Assembly: GCA_046263055.1 (NCBI GenBank)
Contig: JBHELO010000072.1
Span: forward strand, 1 to 26,307
DNA: 26,307 nt
Source: DATAQC01 sp046263055
GTDB taxonomy: Bacteria > Actinomycetota > Acidimicrobiia > Acidimicrobiales > AC-14
Direction: 5' to 3'
Shown: positions 7,155 through 16,216 of the stretch, piece by piece
How the letters are laid out: every line of letters starts with the position of its first letter
Numbering within the stretch: position 1 is the first letter of the stretch
Made by a program: the position numbers and the translations under genes
Notes under the pieces: generated by a model
What the model saw: only the letters and a program-made list of their open reading frames with translations
Database searches by the model: none
Told to the model about the DNA's origin: nothing

Positions 7155-8571
7155 CGCCGACCTGGGGGACGCCGTCTACCGGCGGCTCCCCGTCCCGTTG
7201 CAGAACGCGGCCTGCTGGGCATACGGCGCCAACGAGGCCCGTGGGCGCCTGGGCCCGACGTTCCACCGCCGCCTCTCCTCGCTCACCGGGTCCGACTGGT
7301 GGTCGGCGGACGAGGCCCGGGCGTACCAGGACGACCAGGTGGCGCGGGTCGTCGCCTCGGCCTACGCCCGCAGCCCTCACTATCGCGAGGTGATGGCGGG
7401 CCGGAGCCTGACGCCCGCCGACGTGCGGTCCGTCGCCGACCTGGCAAAGCTCCCGGTGCTGACCAAGGAGGACGTTCGTGCCGCCGCCGACCGCATCCTG
7501 GCGTCGCCCCGGCCGGCGCGGGGGCTGGTACCGCGCCACACCAGTGGCACCACCGGGACCAGCCTGCACTTCTACACGCCCCGGTCGGCCATCGCCTTCC
7601 AGTGGGCGGTGTGGTGGCGCCACCGGTTGCGGTTCGGCCTGTCCCCGGGGGACTGGCACGTCAACTTCACGGGCAAGCCGGTCGTACCGCCCGGCCAGCA
7701 GGCCCCCCCGTACTGGCGCCGGAGCAGGCCCGTCCACCAGGTGCTCGTCAACATGCACCACATGACGCCGGCGGCCGCCCCCGCCATCGCCGGGTTCCTC
7801 GACAGCCACCCGGCGGCCTTCTGGTCCGGCTACCCGTCGATCATCCACGCCTTCGCGCTCTCCCTGGAGGACACCGGCGTCGGGCTCCGCCGGCCGCCCC
7901 GGGTGGTGGCCACCGGCGCCGAGAACGTCCTCGACGCCCAGCGGCGCGCCATCGAGAACCTGACCGGTGGGGTGGTCACCGACACGTATGGCCTGTCCGA
8001 GGGATGCGGAAACGCGTCCCAGTGCCCTGAGCTCGTCTACCACGAGGACGTGGAGCTCGGGGCACTGGAGTGCGTCGATGCCGAGGCCCTGGAGGACGGC
8101 ACGGTCCGGGGCGGCATCGTGTGCACCGGCTTCGCCAACGACGACTTCCCGTTCATCCGCTACGCCACCGGCGACGTGGGCGTCTGGGCGGCGGCCGGCC
8201 ATCGCTGCCCGTGCGGGCGCCAGACGCCGGTACTGCTGCGCATAGAGGGACGGGTGGACGACTTCGTCGTCACGCCCGAGGGTCGGCGGATCATGCGCTT
8301 CGACTACGTGTTCAAGGACACGGCCAACATCCGGGCGAGCCAGGTGGTCCAGCGCCGCCTGGGTGAGATCACGGTTCGCATCGTCCGCCGCCCCGGGTTC
8401 ACGGCGGCGGACGAGGCGTACGTAGCCGGCCAGATCGCACGCTGGGTCAGTCCCGCCCTGCGCGTGGGCTTCGAGTACGTGGACGACATCCAGCCCGACG
8501 GCGACGGCGCCAAGTTCCGGGCCGTGAGGTCGCTCGTCCCGGCGGGCGGCGACGGCGCCTCGCCGGGCTAG
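7141..8571 (+). CDS. CapK/PaaK-like AMP-dependent ligase family protein, copy 1
   Basis: 476 residues, adenylate-forming superfamily, PaaK/CapK branch (COG1541). Evidence: the phosphate-binding loop HTSGTTGTSL, the A5-like YGLSEGCGN, RYATGDVGVW followed by the CPCGR motif common in this branch, GRVDDFVVTPEGRR, and a C-terminal GAKFRAVRS with the expected catalytic lysine. Such enzymes activate a carboxylic acid as acyl-AMP and often pass it to CoA. Here no carrier protein or CoA-using partner is adjacent, so substrate and acceptor are unknown; acylation of the polysaccharide is an inference. ATG 7141 lies inside the end of the DUF362 gene; GTG 7132 is an alternative start. Its stop shares the palindrome CTAG (8568-8571) with the stop of the convergent oxidoreductase. 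Confidence 0.85.
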   Translation: MATSSADLGDAVYRRLPVPLQNAACWAYGANEARGRLGPTFHRRLSSLTGSDWWSADEARAYQDDQVARVVASAYARSPHYREVMAGRSLTPADVRSVADLAKLPVLTKEDVRAAADRILASPRPARGLVPRHTSGTTGTSLHFYTPRSAIAFQWAVWWRHRLRFGLSPGDWHVNFTGKPVVPPGQQAPPYWRRSRPVHQVLVNMHHMTPAAAPAIAGFLDSHPAAFWSGYPSIIHAFALSLEDTGVGLRRPPRVVATGAENVLDAQRRAIENLTGGVVTDTYGLSEGCGNASQCPELVYHEDVELGALECVDAEALEDGTVRGGIVCTGFANDDFPFIRYATGDVGVWAAAGHRCPCGRQTPVLLRIEGRVDDFVVTPEGRRIMRFDYVFKDTANIRASQVVQRRLGEITVRIVRRPGFTAADEAYVAGQIARWVSPALRVGFEYVDDIQPDGDGAKFRAVRSLVPAGGDGASPG

Positions 8572-10703
8572 GGGTCGCCGGGGGACGTCCCGGACGAGAG
8601 CGAGGCGGCGGCGGCCAGCGTGGTGGCGCTGGAGGCCAGGAACGCCTCGGTCGGGACCTCGTCGGGCCGGGCCCAGCCCCGGACGGCCCTGGCAAAGGCC
8701 GCCACCTCTGCGACGTGGCCCTTGTCCTGGTGCCCCAACCGGGTGCTCTTGCCGTCGAGCACGACCTCCCGGAAGTCCACCACGGTCGCCGTGTGCCCCC
8801 GGCCCAGCACCTCGATGCGCTCCTTCTCGGTGCCCGGGTGGCCCCCCGAGGCGTAGGCGATGGTGGCCAGGGAGCCGTCGGGATAAGCCAGCAGCACGAC
8901 GGCGTCGTCGGACAGGAGCAGCTCGCCACCCCCGGACCCGGCGGCGTGGGCGCCGGTGGCGGTGGAGCCGACGATGGCCGCACAGGTGTCGACGAAGTGG
9001 CAGACCTCTCCGAGCAGCCGTCCTCCCTGGCGGCGGTCGCCGTACCAGTGCGACGCCGGGAGCGTTCCGGCGCTGACCCGGTAGTCGACCACCAGCGGCC
9101 CCGTCCCGCCCCCGACGTGGGCCCGCACGTCGGCCACCGGCCTCGACCACCGGCGGTTGAACCCCACCCACAGCACCCGGCCGGCCTCTCGCCACGCCGA
9201 CTCCACCTGCTCCAGCTCCTCCACGCTCAGGGCCAGCGGCTTCTCGCAGAACACGTGCTTGCCGGCCTCCAGGGCGCGCACAACCAGACCGGCGTGGGTG
9301 TCGTGAGGCGTGGCCACCACCACCACGTGGACCTCGGGATCGTCCACCACGTCGCCCGGGGCGGCCACCCGCAGGAACCCGGCCCGGTCGGCCAGCCGGC
9401 GCGCCGACAGCCCCGAGGCCGAGCCCACGGCCACGAGGCGGTCCAAGCCGGCGGACCGCAAGGCGGGCACGAGGACCCCGGTGGCGAACGCCCCGGCGCC
9501 GAGGAGGCCGATGCCGGGGGCGCCAGGGGTGGCCCCGATCCTGGCCGGTCGGGCGGGCGGCGCCGCCCGGGGCCGGCCCGCCTCACCCGGGTAGGTGAGC
9601 TGGATGCCCAGCACGGGCTCGGTGCGGCCCTGTACCAGGTGGTAGGCGGCGGGCGCCTCGTCGACGCCGAACCGGTGGGTCACCAGGTCGTCGACCTTGA
9701 GGTGGCCGGCGGCGATGAGGTCCAGGACCGCCTCCAGGTTGCGGCCCTCGGTCCAGCGCACCTGGCCGGCCGGGTAGTCGACGCCCCACTCCTCGTAGCT
9801 CCGGTCGTACCGCCCCGGCCCGTAGGAGCGGGCGAACCGCACCGTCAACTCGTTCTCGTAGAAGGGGCGACGGTCGAGATCGAGTCCCACGTCACCCACC
9901 ACGACGACAGTCGCCCCGTCCCGGCACAGACCCGGGACCCGGGCCATCACCTCCGACGACGAGGAGGCGGCGGCCACCACGACCGCGTCCGCCCCTCGGC
10001 CTCGGGACCAGTCGCGCACCGCGGCGGTGGTGGCTTCACCCTCCTCGGCCAACGCCAGGGCACCCGCCGCCTTGGCCCGGTCGAGCGGGAACGGGGCCAC
10101 GTCGATGCCGGCCCCGTCCGACCCTGCCGCCCTCGCCAGCCGGAGCGCGAGCTGGCCCACCAGGCCGAGCCCGACGACCACCACCTTGGAACCGGGGCCC
10201 ACGCCGGCCAGGCGCAGTCCGTGCAGGGCGATGGCGCCGATGGTGGCCATCGCCGCGTCGGCGGCGACGACCCCGTCGGGCACCGGCACCGACAACAGTC
10301 CGGCCACCGCCTGCAGCTCGGCGTGGTTCGCCTTGCCCGCCCCCCCGGTGGCCACCAGCTGGCCCGGTCGCACGCCGGCGACCGCCGGGCCCACCTCGAG
10401 CACCACGCCGGCGGCCGAATACCCGAGCGGCACGTCGTCCCCGAGCCGGGCCCGCACGGCCCGCGCCGCAGTGCGGACGCCTTCGGTGCGCGCCTTGCGG
10501 ACCACCTGGCGAACGAGGTCGGGACGGGCCCGGGCCTTGGCCAGGAGGCTGGACTGGGCGAGCTCCGTCACCGCCCGCTCGGTCCCTGGGGAGACGGTGC
10601 TCACCATCGTGCGCACGAGCACCTCGGTGGGGCCGATCACCGGAGCCGGCACGTCGACGACCCGTACCGGGCCGCCCGACGCGGCCTGCACGACCTGTCT
10701 CAC
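8568..10703 (-). CDS. Bi-domain oxidoreductase (MDR dehydrogenase fused to Gfo/Idh/MocA)
   Basis: 711 residues. Residues 1 to about 365 form a medium-chain dehydrogenase with the NAD(P) loop VVVVGLGLVGQLAL; the catalytic zinc site of alcohol dehydrogenases is not seen (VSTVSPGTER stands where the first zinc cysteine would be). After an Ala/Pro/Arg-rich linker, residues ~380-711 form a Gfo/Idh/MocA oxidoreductase: IGLLGAGAFATGVLVPAL, VVVATPHDTHAGL and the family motif EKP in HVFCEKPLAL. This two-domain arrangement is a known architecture in polysaccharide loci; the probable role is redox modification of a nucleotide sugar, but the substrate is unassigned. GTG start at 10703, read divergently from wecB across 55 bp. 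Single-gene transcription unit. Confidence 0.9.
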   Translation of the reverse strand: MRQVVQAASGGPVRVVDVPAPVIGPTEVLVRTMVSTVSPGTERAVTELAQSSLLAKARARPDLVRQVVRKARTEGVRTAARAVRARLGDDVPLGYSAAGVVLEVGPAVAGVRPGQLVATGGAGKANHAELQAVAGLLSVPVPDGVVAADAAMATIGAIALHGLRLAGVGPGSKVVVVGLGLVGQLALRLARAAGSDGAGIDVAPFPLDRAKAAGALALAEEGEATTAAVRDWSRGRGADAVVVAAASSSSEVMARVPGLCRDGATVVVVGDVGLDLDRRPFYENELTVRFARSYGPGRYDRSYEEWGVDYPAGQVRWTEGRNLEAVLDLIAAGHLKVDDLVTHRFGVDEAPAAYHLVQGRTEPVLGIQLTYPGEAGRPRAAPPARPARIGATPGAPGIGLLGAGAFATGVLVPALRSAGLDRLVAVGSASGLSARRLADRAGFLRVAAPGDVVDDPEVHVVVVATPHDTHAGLVVRALEAGKHVFCEKPLALSVEELEQVESAWREAGRVLWVGFNRRWSRPVADVRAHVGGGTGPLVVDYRVSAGTLPASHWYGDRRQGGRLLGEVCHFVDTCAAIVGSTATGAHAAGSGGGELLLSDDAVVLLAYPDGSLATIAYASGGHPGTEKERIEVLGRGHTATVVDFREVVLDGKSTRLGHQDKGHVAEVAAFARAVRGWARPDEVPTEAFLASSATTLAAAASLSSGTSPGDP

Positions 10704-10746
10704 CAGCGAGCTACACGGTGCTCAGGAGGCGACAATCGGCCCCCGG

Positions 10747-10752
10747 TAGGGT
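10747..10752 (+). promoter_or_regulatory. Putative leaderless -10 box (TAGGGT) of wecB
   Basis: TAGGGT in the context GGTAGGGT, then exactly six bases, then the GTG start at 10759. This is the expected geometry for a leaderless actinobacterial transcript. The same bases (GGTAGGG) could instead act as a weak ribosome binding site, so the two readings compete. Confidence 0.45.
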
Positions 10753-10758
10753 GCCGTC

Positions 10759-11862
10759 GTGCGAGTTGCGGTGGTGGCCGGCGCCCGTCCCAACTTCATG
10801 AAGGTGAAGCCGGTGCTCGACGCCCTGGAGGCGCGGGGGGCCTCCACCTGGCTGGTCCACACGGGGCAACACTACGACCCGCTGCTGTCGGAGGTGTTCT
10901 TCGCCGACCTCGGCCTCCGCCCGCCGGACCGCCACCTGGGCGTGGGATCGGCGTCACATTCCCGGCAGACGGCTCTGGTCATGCTGGCCCTGGAGCCGGT
11001 GCTGGCCGAGCTGCTCCCACACGTGGTGGTGGTGGTGGGCGACGTCAACTCGACCGTCGGCGCCGCGCTGGCGGCCGCCAAGGGCGGCATCCCGGTGGCC
11101 CACGTGGAGGCCGGCCTGCGCAGCGGTGACCGCTCCATGCCCGAGGAGCTGAACCGCGTGGTGACGGACCACCTCAGTGACTACCTGTTCGCGCCGTCGC
11201 CCGACGGCGTCGACAACCTGAGGGCCGAGGGGATCGAACCCGGGCGGGTCCACCTCGTCGGCAACGTGATGGTGGACACCCTGATGGCCAACCTCGACCG
11301 CGCCCGCGCCCGTCGTGCCCTGGCGGAGCTGGGCGTGGTGGAGGGCGGCTACGGCCTGGTCACCCTGCACCGACCGTCGAACGTGGACGACCGGGACCGT
11401 CTCGGCTCACTGCTGCGTGCGCTCGGGACGGTGGCCGGGCACCTGCCGCTCCTGTTCCCGGTGCACCCCAGGGCCCGCCGCTGGTTGGGCACCCTGGAGA
11501 TCCCTCCCGGCCTCCGCGTCATCGAGCCGCTCGGGTATCTGGACTTCATCGCCCTGGAGGCCGGTGCCCGCCTGGTGCTCACCGATTCGGGAGGAGTGCA
11601 GGAGGAGACGACCATGCTCGGCGTCCCCTGCCTCACGCTCCGGGAGAGCACGGAGCGGCCGATCACGGTGACCGAGGGGACGAACCGTGTCATTGGGTCG
11701 GACCCGGGACGGGTCGTGGCCGAGGCGGAACGGGTCCTTGGCGAAGGGGTCACCGGCCGCCGACCCGCGCTGTGGGACGGGAAGGCGAGCGAACGAATCG
11801 CCGGTGTGCTGGCGAACGCGCTCCGGCCTGGGAACGTGCCGGTGCATGCTCAGGGTCGTTAG
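10759..11862 (+). CDS. wecB: UDP-N-acetylglucosamine 2-epimerase (non-hydrolysing)
   Basis: 367 residues, the usual size for WecB/MnaA. It interconverts UDP-GlcNAc and UDP-ManNAc in the cytoplasm. Signatures: GARPNFMKVKP at the N-terminus, HTGQHYDPLLS, VVGDVNSTVGAAL, HVEAGLRSGDRSMPEELNR, DYLFAPS, VTLHRPSNVDD, and TDSGGVQEETTMLGVPCLTLR near the C-terminus. The GTG start at 10759 gives the canonical N-terminus. No WecC-type UDP-ManNAc dehydrogenase is in the window, so the product may be used as ManNAc or oxidised by an enzyme encoded elsewhere. It stands alone between two minus-strand genes; its TAG overlaps the TAA of the convergent fusion gene in the four bases 11859-11862. Confidence 0.95.
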   Translation: MRVAVVAGARPNFMKVKPVLDALEARGASTWLVHTGQHYDPLLSEVFFADLGLRPPDRHLGVGSASHSRQTALVMLALEPVLAELLPHVVVVVGDVNSTVGAALAAAKGGIPVAHVEAGLRSGDRSMPEELNRVVTDHLSDYLFAPSPDGVDNLRAEGIEPGRVHLVGNVMVDTLMANLDRARARRALAELGVVEGGYGLVTLHRPSNVDDRDRLGSLLRALGTVAGHLPLLFPVHPRARRWLGTLEIPPGLRVIEPLGYLDFIALEAGARLVLTDSGGVQEETTMLGVPCLTLRESTERPITVTEGTNRVIGSDPGRVVAEAERVLGEGVTGRRPALWDGKASERIAGVLANALRPGNVPVHAQGR

Positions 11863-13841
11863 TCGGCGGTGCCCGGCGCGGTGCCCTTCGGGCGCACGTA
11901 GTAGCGGTAGCTCTCGTACCAGTCGCCGCCGCCGTCGTCGGGATCCACCGCGAGGACCGTCGCCCCGAGACCTTCCAGGAGGTCGCACATGGCGTCCCTC
12001 GGGATGGTGTTCATGAGCGCCATCGGTGCCGACGATCCTGGAACGGCCCCCAGCAGCCGCCTGACCGACGATCGCGACGCGGCCCAGACCTTGGTGCGGA
12101 GGAGGAGCGGCATCGGCTTCTGCCGGCTCGGAAGCTGGAAGGCAACCACCCCGTCGCCATGGGCGACGCGGAGGAGCTCGGCGATGTACGCCTCGGCGCG
12201 TTCCCGCGGCATGTGCTGGAGCGTGATGTTCGAGTACACGAGGTCGTAGGAATCGTCGGGGAAGGCGGAGAGGTCGGGCCGGGCGTTGAGGTGGTACGCG
12301 CACCGGTCACCGGTGGCGTTGTACTCGCGGGCCCGGGCGATCATGGAGTCGGAGATGTCCACGCCGTCGACCGCGTCGAAGTGGGCGGCCAGCGCCTGTG
12401 TCAGGCGGCCGACGCCACACCCGAAGTCCAGCGCTCGGGCGGTGCGCAACCGGATGCCCAGGGCGGTGATGCGGTCCATGAGCCGGGCCACCTCGTCAAC
12501 GCCGGTGGCGAAGAACTCGGCCGCCTCCCACCGGTTCCCCGCCTTGTCGGGACGGGAGAGGACCGCCCAGAGCGGGTCGATGTCGCCGAGGGCCTGCCAC
12601 GTGCTCCGAACCGCTTCCAGGTCGGCGTCCGGTCGCGGGGAGGGTGGTTCGACTGCTCCTTCGGGCGACGCCTCCTCCCCGGAGGCCACCCGGTCCAACC
12701 GCACCGGCATCGGGGGGGCGCCACCGTTGAGCGACAGGGCGGCAAGGACCTGGGCCCGGGCCCGCTCCGGAGCGAACCTGGCCCGGGCCCAGACGGCGGC
12801 GTTCTCGGCCATGCGGTCGAGCGCCGCAGGATGGTCGAAGCACCACCGCAGGACGCCAGCGAGGGCGTCCACGGACTCATCGACGGGCCGCATCCCGGTC
12901 ACGTCGGTCACCATGGCGTCAGCCGACCCCCCGAAGGCCGGCCCCACCACCGGGAGGCCGGCGACCTGGGCCTCCGCCAGCACGATGCCGAAGCCCTCGC
13001 CGGTCGCGGTGGCCGGGTTCGTCCGGCTGGCGAGGACGAACAGCCCCGACGTCCGGTACAGCCCGGCCAGCTCCTCGCTGGTGGGGTCCTCGACCAACCT
13101 CGCCCAGGTTCGGGCCGCCACCTGCTGGCGGAGCCAGCCCGGCGCCGGGCCATGCCCGGCGATGACCAGCCGGGACGCCGGATAGCGCGCCCGAACTCGG
13201 TCGAGGGCGGCCAGGAGGAGCTCCGCGCCCTTGCGTTCGGCGTCGTCGAGACGGAAGACGGTGAGGAGCTGGCTCCGCTCACCTTCGGACCGAGCCGCCT
13301 CCCCCTTCCCGGCCAGGCGCTCGTACCAGTCCGGGCTGAGGATCGGCGGCAGCAAGCGAGCGTTGGCGACGGCTACCAAGGAGCCGGCCGTGAAGTTGCT
13401 GACTGCAAAGAGCTGTGCCCCCGACCGCCGGATGCACCAGCGGGCGACGGGGCCCAGGGACCACGCATCCGTTCCGTGACAGAAGATGCGCAGGCTGACG
13501 GTCCGGGGCCCGGCCACCATCCAGGCGAGTCCGCCGACCGAGGCGACGGCGGGGTGGAACACCAGGATGGTCGCACCCCGCTGGCCGGCGATCCGTCGGA
13601 GCGGGCCGAGGGCCCGCAGCGCGAAGCGCGCCTTCACCAGTGCCGATGGCGTTCGGGTCTCGGAATCGAGGAGGGGGACGACGACGACCTCTCCCCCCTG
13701 CTCCTCCAGGATCTGCACGACGGCGCGCCAATAGGCTTCTATCCCACCCCCGAGTCCGGCCGATGACACCAGCGCCAGGGCGGGGGGGACGGGGGACGTC
13801 GGCGGACCGGGCGTTCTTCGGGGGCATCCGATACCTGGCAA
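11859..13841 (-). CDS. GT4 glycosyltransferase fused to a class I SAM methyltransferase
   Basis: About 660 residues. The N-terminal half is a GT-B glycosyltransferase: LVSSAGLGGGIEAYWRAV near the start, LLTVFRLDDAERKGAELLL in the middle, and GEGFGIVLAEAQVAGLPVVG with the family's E-x7-E donor site. A Pro/Glu-rich linker (about residues 370-405) leads to a methyltransferase with motif I LDFGCGVGRLT (about 471), VDGVDISDSMIARA and YSNITLQHMPRERAE. One polypeptide could add a sugar and methylate the same unit, possibly capping the chain (inference). The start is uncertain: TTG 13841 (GGAG ten bases upstream) is chosen because it keeps the first beta-strand ALALV; TTG 13907 is further upstream, and GTG 13769 would cut that strand. 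Confidence 0.82.
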   Translation of the reverse strand: MPGIGCPRRTPGPPTSPVPPALALVSSAGLGGGIEAYWRAVVQILEEQGGEVVVVPLLDSETRTPSALVKARFALRALGPLRRIAGQRGATILVFHPAVASVGGLAWMVAGPRTVSLRIFCHGTDAWSLGPVARWCIRRSGAQLFAVSNFTAGSLVAVANARLLPPILSPDWYERLAGKGEAARSEGERSQLLTVFRLDDAERKGAELLLAALDRVRARYPASRLVIAGHGPAPGWLRQQVAARTWARLVEDPTSEELAGLYRTSGLFVLASRTNPATATGEGFGIVLAEAQVAGLPVVGPAFGGSADAMVTDVTGMRPVDESVDALAGVLRWCFDHPAALDRMAENAAVWARARFAPERARAQVLAALSLNGGAPPMPVRLDRVASGEEASPEGAVEPPSPRPDADLEAVRSTWQALGDIDPLWAVLSRPDKAGNRWEAAEFFATGVDEVARLMDRITALGIRLRTARALDFGCGVGRLTQALAAHFDAVDGVDISDSMIARAREYNATGDRCAYHLNARPDLSAFPDDSYDLVYSNITLQHMPRERAEAYIAELLRVAHGDGVVAFQLPSRQKPMPLLLRTKVWAASRSSVRRLLGAVPGSSAPMALMNTIPRDAMCDLLEGLGATVLAVDPDDGGGDWYESYRYYVRPKGTAPGTAD

Positions 13842-14048
13842 GTTACCCGGGCTCCGGGGGCCCGCTCCGGCGTGGCGTCGGGCGTGGCCCGGGCCCGTTC
13901 GCGGCAAAGGGGCGGGGGTGGCGGTCGTCTACGTTTGTGCTCTCCTTCGATGGGTGGGAGCCTCACCCAGGTCGAGGACCCAGCCCATGTACTTATGTCC
14001 CCCTGCGGCGAACCCGGCGTTGGAGAAGTGCCTGGGTTCGCCCGGGCG

Positions 14049-15302
14049 ATGAACCTGCGACTGCGCCTGCGGGGGGCGGCGGGGTCCGAGACCGCCTTTA
14101 CGGCAGCGGGCAACGCCCTCGTCCTGGTCGGGAACATCGCGACCGGGGTCATCTCGGCCAGGTTCCTCGGCGCCCAGAAGCGGGGCGAGTTCCTGACCGT
14201 CTACACCTGGGCCGGAGTCGTGGGGCTGTTCCTCAACGGTGCCGCGTTCCACGCCCTCGTGTCGTACGCCAAGCGCGGCCTGCCGACGTCGAGGATCCGG
14301 TGGTTCGTCGCCCAGCACCTCCTGCTGACCGCGGCGGGCGCCTCGGTCATCGGCTGGGTGGCGCTGGCGGCCACCGGTGTGAGCTGGCTGACCCCGGCCC
14401 ACGTCATCGGCGGAGCGTTGTTCACCGTGGCGACGGTATCGGGGGCGGACATGGCCGGCATCGCCATCGGGTACGGCGATCTGCGGCGAGGGCTCCAGGA
14501 GGTTCGCCTTGCCCCGATCATCACCTCGTTGGCGGCCATGGTGGCACTCACCCTCGCCGGCGACAGGTCGCCCGGCCACTGGCTCATCGTGGCCGGGGCT
14601 GCCCGGCTCGCTCCCAACCTGGTGTGGTTGAAGATGCTGGCCGCCAACCCGTCACCGCCTGAGCCGGGCGCCGACCAGATCAGGTTCTCGACCGTCGCCC
14701 GCACCGCCGGTCGTCTCTACCTGGCCGGCCTCGCCGCCCAGGTCAACTACCGGCTCGACCTTCTGGCCGTGTCCGTGCTCCTCGACCGGGCCGCCGTTGC
14801 CAACTACGGGGTCGCCGCCGCCGCCGCCACCGCGGTGGCGTCGATCGGACAGGCCGTGGGGATGGTCAGCTTCGGGGAGATATCGTCGCCAGGGGCACGT
14901 TCCACGGCGGTGGCCACCGCCCGCAAGGGTGCGCGGCAGGCGGCGATCTTCAGCAGCGCCATCGCAATACCGGTCGCCATCGCCAGCCCGGTGCTGGTCG
15001 GACTGCTCTACGGACCCCAGTACCACGCGGCGGTGGTGCCAACGATCATCCTCGTGCTGGCCGCCGTCCCCCTCAGCATCGAGTTCCTGCTCATTCACCA
15101 CTTCATCGGAGTGCCGGATGCTCTCCGCCCGCTGTACCTGACGCTCGGGATCACCAGCCTGCTCACGGTGGTGGGCGTAAGCGTGTTGACGGTCCTCACC
15201 CGAAGTCTGACGGCCGTGGCGCTGGTGTCACCCGTTGTCTACACCGCCTCGATGCTGCTCTTGTTGCGGTTCTCCCGGCACCTTGGCGTCGATGGGTCGT
15301 GA
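14049..15302 (+). CDS. Wzx-like polysaccharide flippase (MOP/PST family)
   Basis: 417-residue integral membrane protein with roughly twelve hydrophobic segments and the pattern of polysaccharide exporters: an N-terminal segment AAGNALVLVGNIATGVISAR with GAQKRGEFLTVY after it, and a central NYRLDLLAVSVLLDRAAVANY, which matches the typical start of the second half of Wzx proteins. It would flip the undecaprenyl-linked repeat unit across the membrane. ATG 14049 gives the family-like N-terminus but has no good ribosome binding site; in-frame ATGs at 13950 and 13995 would add 33 or 18 residues, and TACGTT at 13930-13935 is a possible -10 for a transcript beginning just upstream of 13950. First gene of a five-gene plus-strand operon; overlaps the next gene by 11 bases. 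Confidence 0.88.
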   Translation: MNLRLRLRGAAGSETAFTAAGNALVLVGNIATGVISARFLGAQKRGEFLTVYTWAGVVGLFLNGAAFHALVSYAKRGLPTSRIRWFVAQHLLLTAAGASVIGWVALAATGVSWLTPAHVIGGALFTVATVSGADMAGIAIGYGDLRRGLQEVRLAPIITSLAAMVALTLAGDRSPGHWLIVAGAARLAPNLVWLKMLAANPSPPEPGADQIRFSTVARTAGRLYLAGLAAQVNYRLDLLAVSVLLDRAAVANYGVAAAAATAVASIGQAVGMVSFGEISSPGARSTAVATARKGARQAAIFSSAIAIPVAIASPVLVGLLYGPQYHAAVVPTIILVLAAVPLSIEFLLIHHFIGVPDALRPLYLTLGITSLLTVVGVSVLTVLTRSLTAVALVSPVVYTASMLLLLRFSRHLGVDGS

Positions 15303-16194
15303 GGCGGCCGGCACCGACGGTGGCGCGGTCGCGATCATCGTTCACTGGGGCGACCCCGTCCCGACGTTGGCGATGGCCTCGAAGTGCCTGGCATCTGGTT
15401 CGTTCCGCCGGGTCGTCGTCGTCGCCAACGACGGTAGGAGCTTGGATCCCCCGTCGGACCGGATCCGCTGGGCGGTCCCTCCACGGAACCTCGGGTACGG
15501 CTCCGCCTGCGAGTACGGCGCCGGCGTCGAGGGCGCCAACCGGTATGCGTTCTTCAACGCCGACGTCGACCTCGGGGACGACGCCATCGACTTGTGCCTG
15601 CACGCCCTGGATGCGCCGGGCGTCGGCATCTCGGGGCCGGTCCTCCTCCAGCGGAACGGGGAGCTGCAATCCGGTTGCGGGACCTGGACGCCCCTCCTGC
15701 GCTCCGCCCGGGCCTCTCGCTGGCCGGTCGCCGACGTCAGTCGATGCGAGTGGGTGACGGGCGCGGCGATGTTCTGCCGAGCCCAGGTGGTGACCGAGGT
15801 GGGCTTCGACGGGTCCTACTTCCTGGGCGCCGAGGACGCCGATCTGTGTGACCGGGCGGCGCTCCGGGGGTGGGCGACGGTCGTCGTCCGCGACGCTCAG
15901 GGTTATCATCGAGGCGGCGCGACGATGACGGGGGGGCGTTGGCAGTACTACACCATCCGAAACCGCGTCTGGTTCTTGCGCAAGCGGCGGTCCCGGTGGG
16001 CGGGGTGGGCATACTGGGTGTGGTCCGCGTTCGTCCTGTTGCCCCGGGTCGCCGTCGCCGACACCGTGAAGCGGCGCGGGTACGTCCTCAGCTACTCGGC
16101 CTGGCGCGGCCTTCTCGACGCGGCCACGATGCTGCCCCCGGGTCGCCAGCCGTGGGCCCGGGAACCGGTCCCCGCGGAGTGGATGCCCTGGTGA
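15292..16194 (+). CDS. GT2 family glycosyltransferase (rhamnosyltransferase-like)
   Basis: 300 residues with a GT-A fold. Visible: AIIVHWGDPVPTL at the N-terminus, PPRNLGYGSACEYGA, the DXD-type metal site in FFNADVDLGDDA, WVTGAAMFCRAQVV and the acidic GAEDADLCDRAALRGW near the catalytic base. A C-terminal basic and aromatic stretch, WQYYTIRNRVWFLRKR, suggests contact with the membrane. Members of this branch often add rhamnose in O-antigen and exopolysaccharide synthesis, but the donor cannot be assigned. ATG 15292 overlaps the end of the flippase gene by 11 bases, consistent with translational coupling. Confidence 0.88.
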   Translation: MGREAAGTDGGAVAIIVHWGDPVPTLAMASKCLASGSFRRVVVVANDGRSLDPPSDRIRWAVPPRNLGYGSACEYGAGVEGANRYAFFNADVDLGDDAIDLCLHALDAPGVGISGPVLLQRNGELQSGCGTWTPLLRSARASRWPVADVSRCEWVTGAAMFCRAQVVTEVGFDGSYFLGAEDADLCDRAALRGWATVVVRDAQGYHRGGATMTGGRWQYYTIRNRVWFLRKRRSRWAGWAYWVWSAFVLLPRVAVADTVKRRGYVLSYSAWRGLLDAATMLPPGRQPWAREPVPAEWMPW

Positions 16195-16216
16195 GTTTCC
16201 GTCCCGGTGCCGGGTG

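Noticed and set aside
6436..9195. Minus-strand open frame of 919 codons across DUF362 copy 1, CapK copy 1 and the oxidoreductase
   Set aside because: GC-rich antisense shadow: low-complexity Arg/Pro/Gly composition, crosses three well-recognised genes, no family motifs.
8715..11129. Plus-strand open frame of 804 codons over the oxidoreductase and wecB
   Set aside because: Antisense to the bi-domain oxidoreductase and out of frame with wecB; composition is typical of a shadow frame.
13951..13969. Inverted repeat TGGGTG-N7-CACCCA upstream of the flippase as an operator
   Set aside because: Six-base GC-rich arms occur often by chance here, and its position relative to a start site is unknown.
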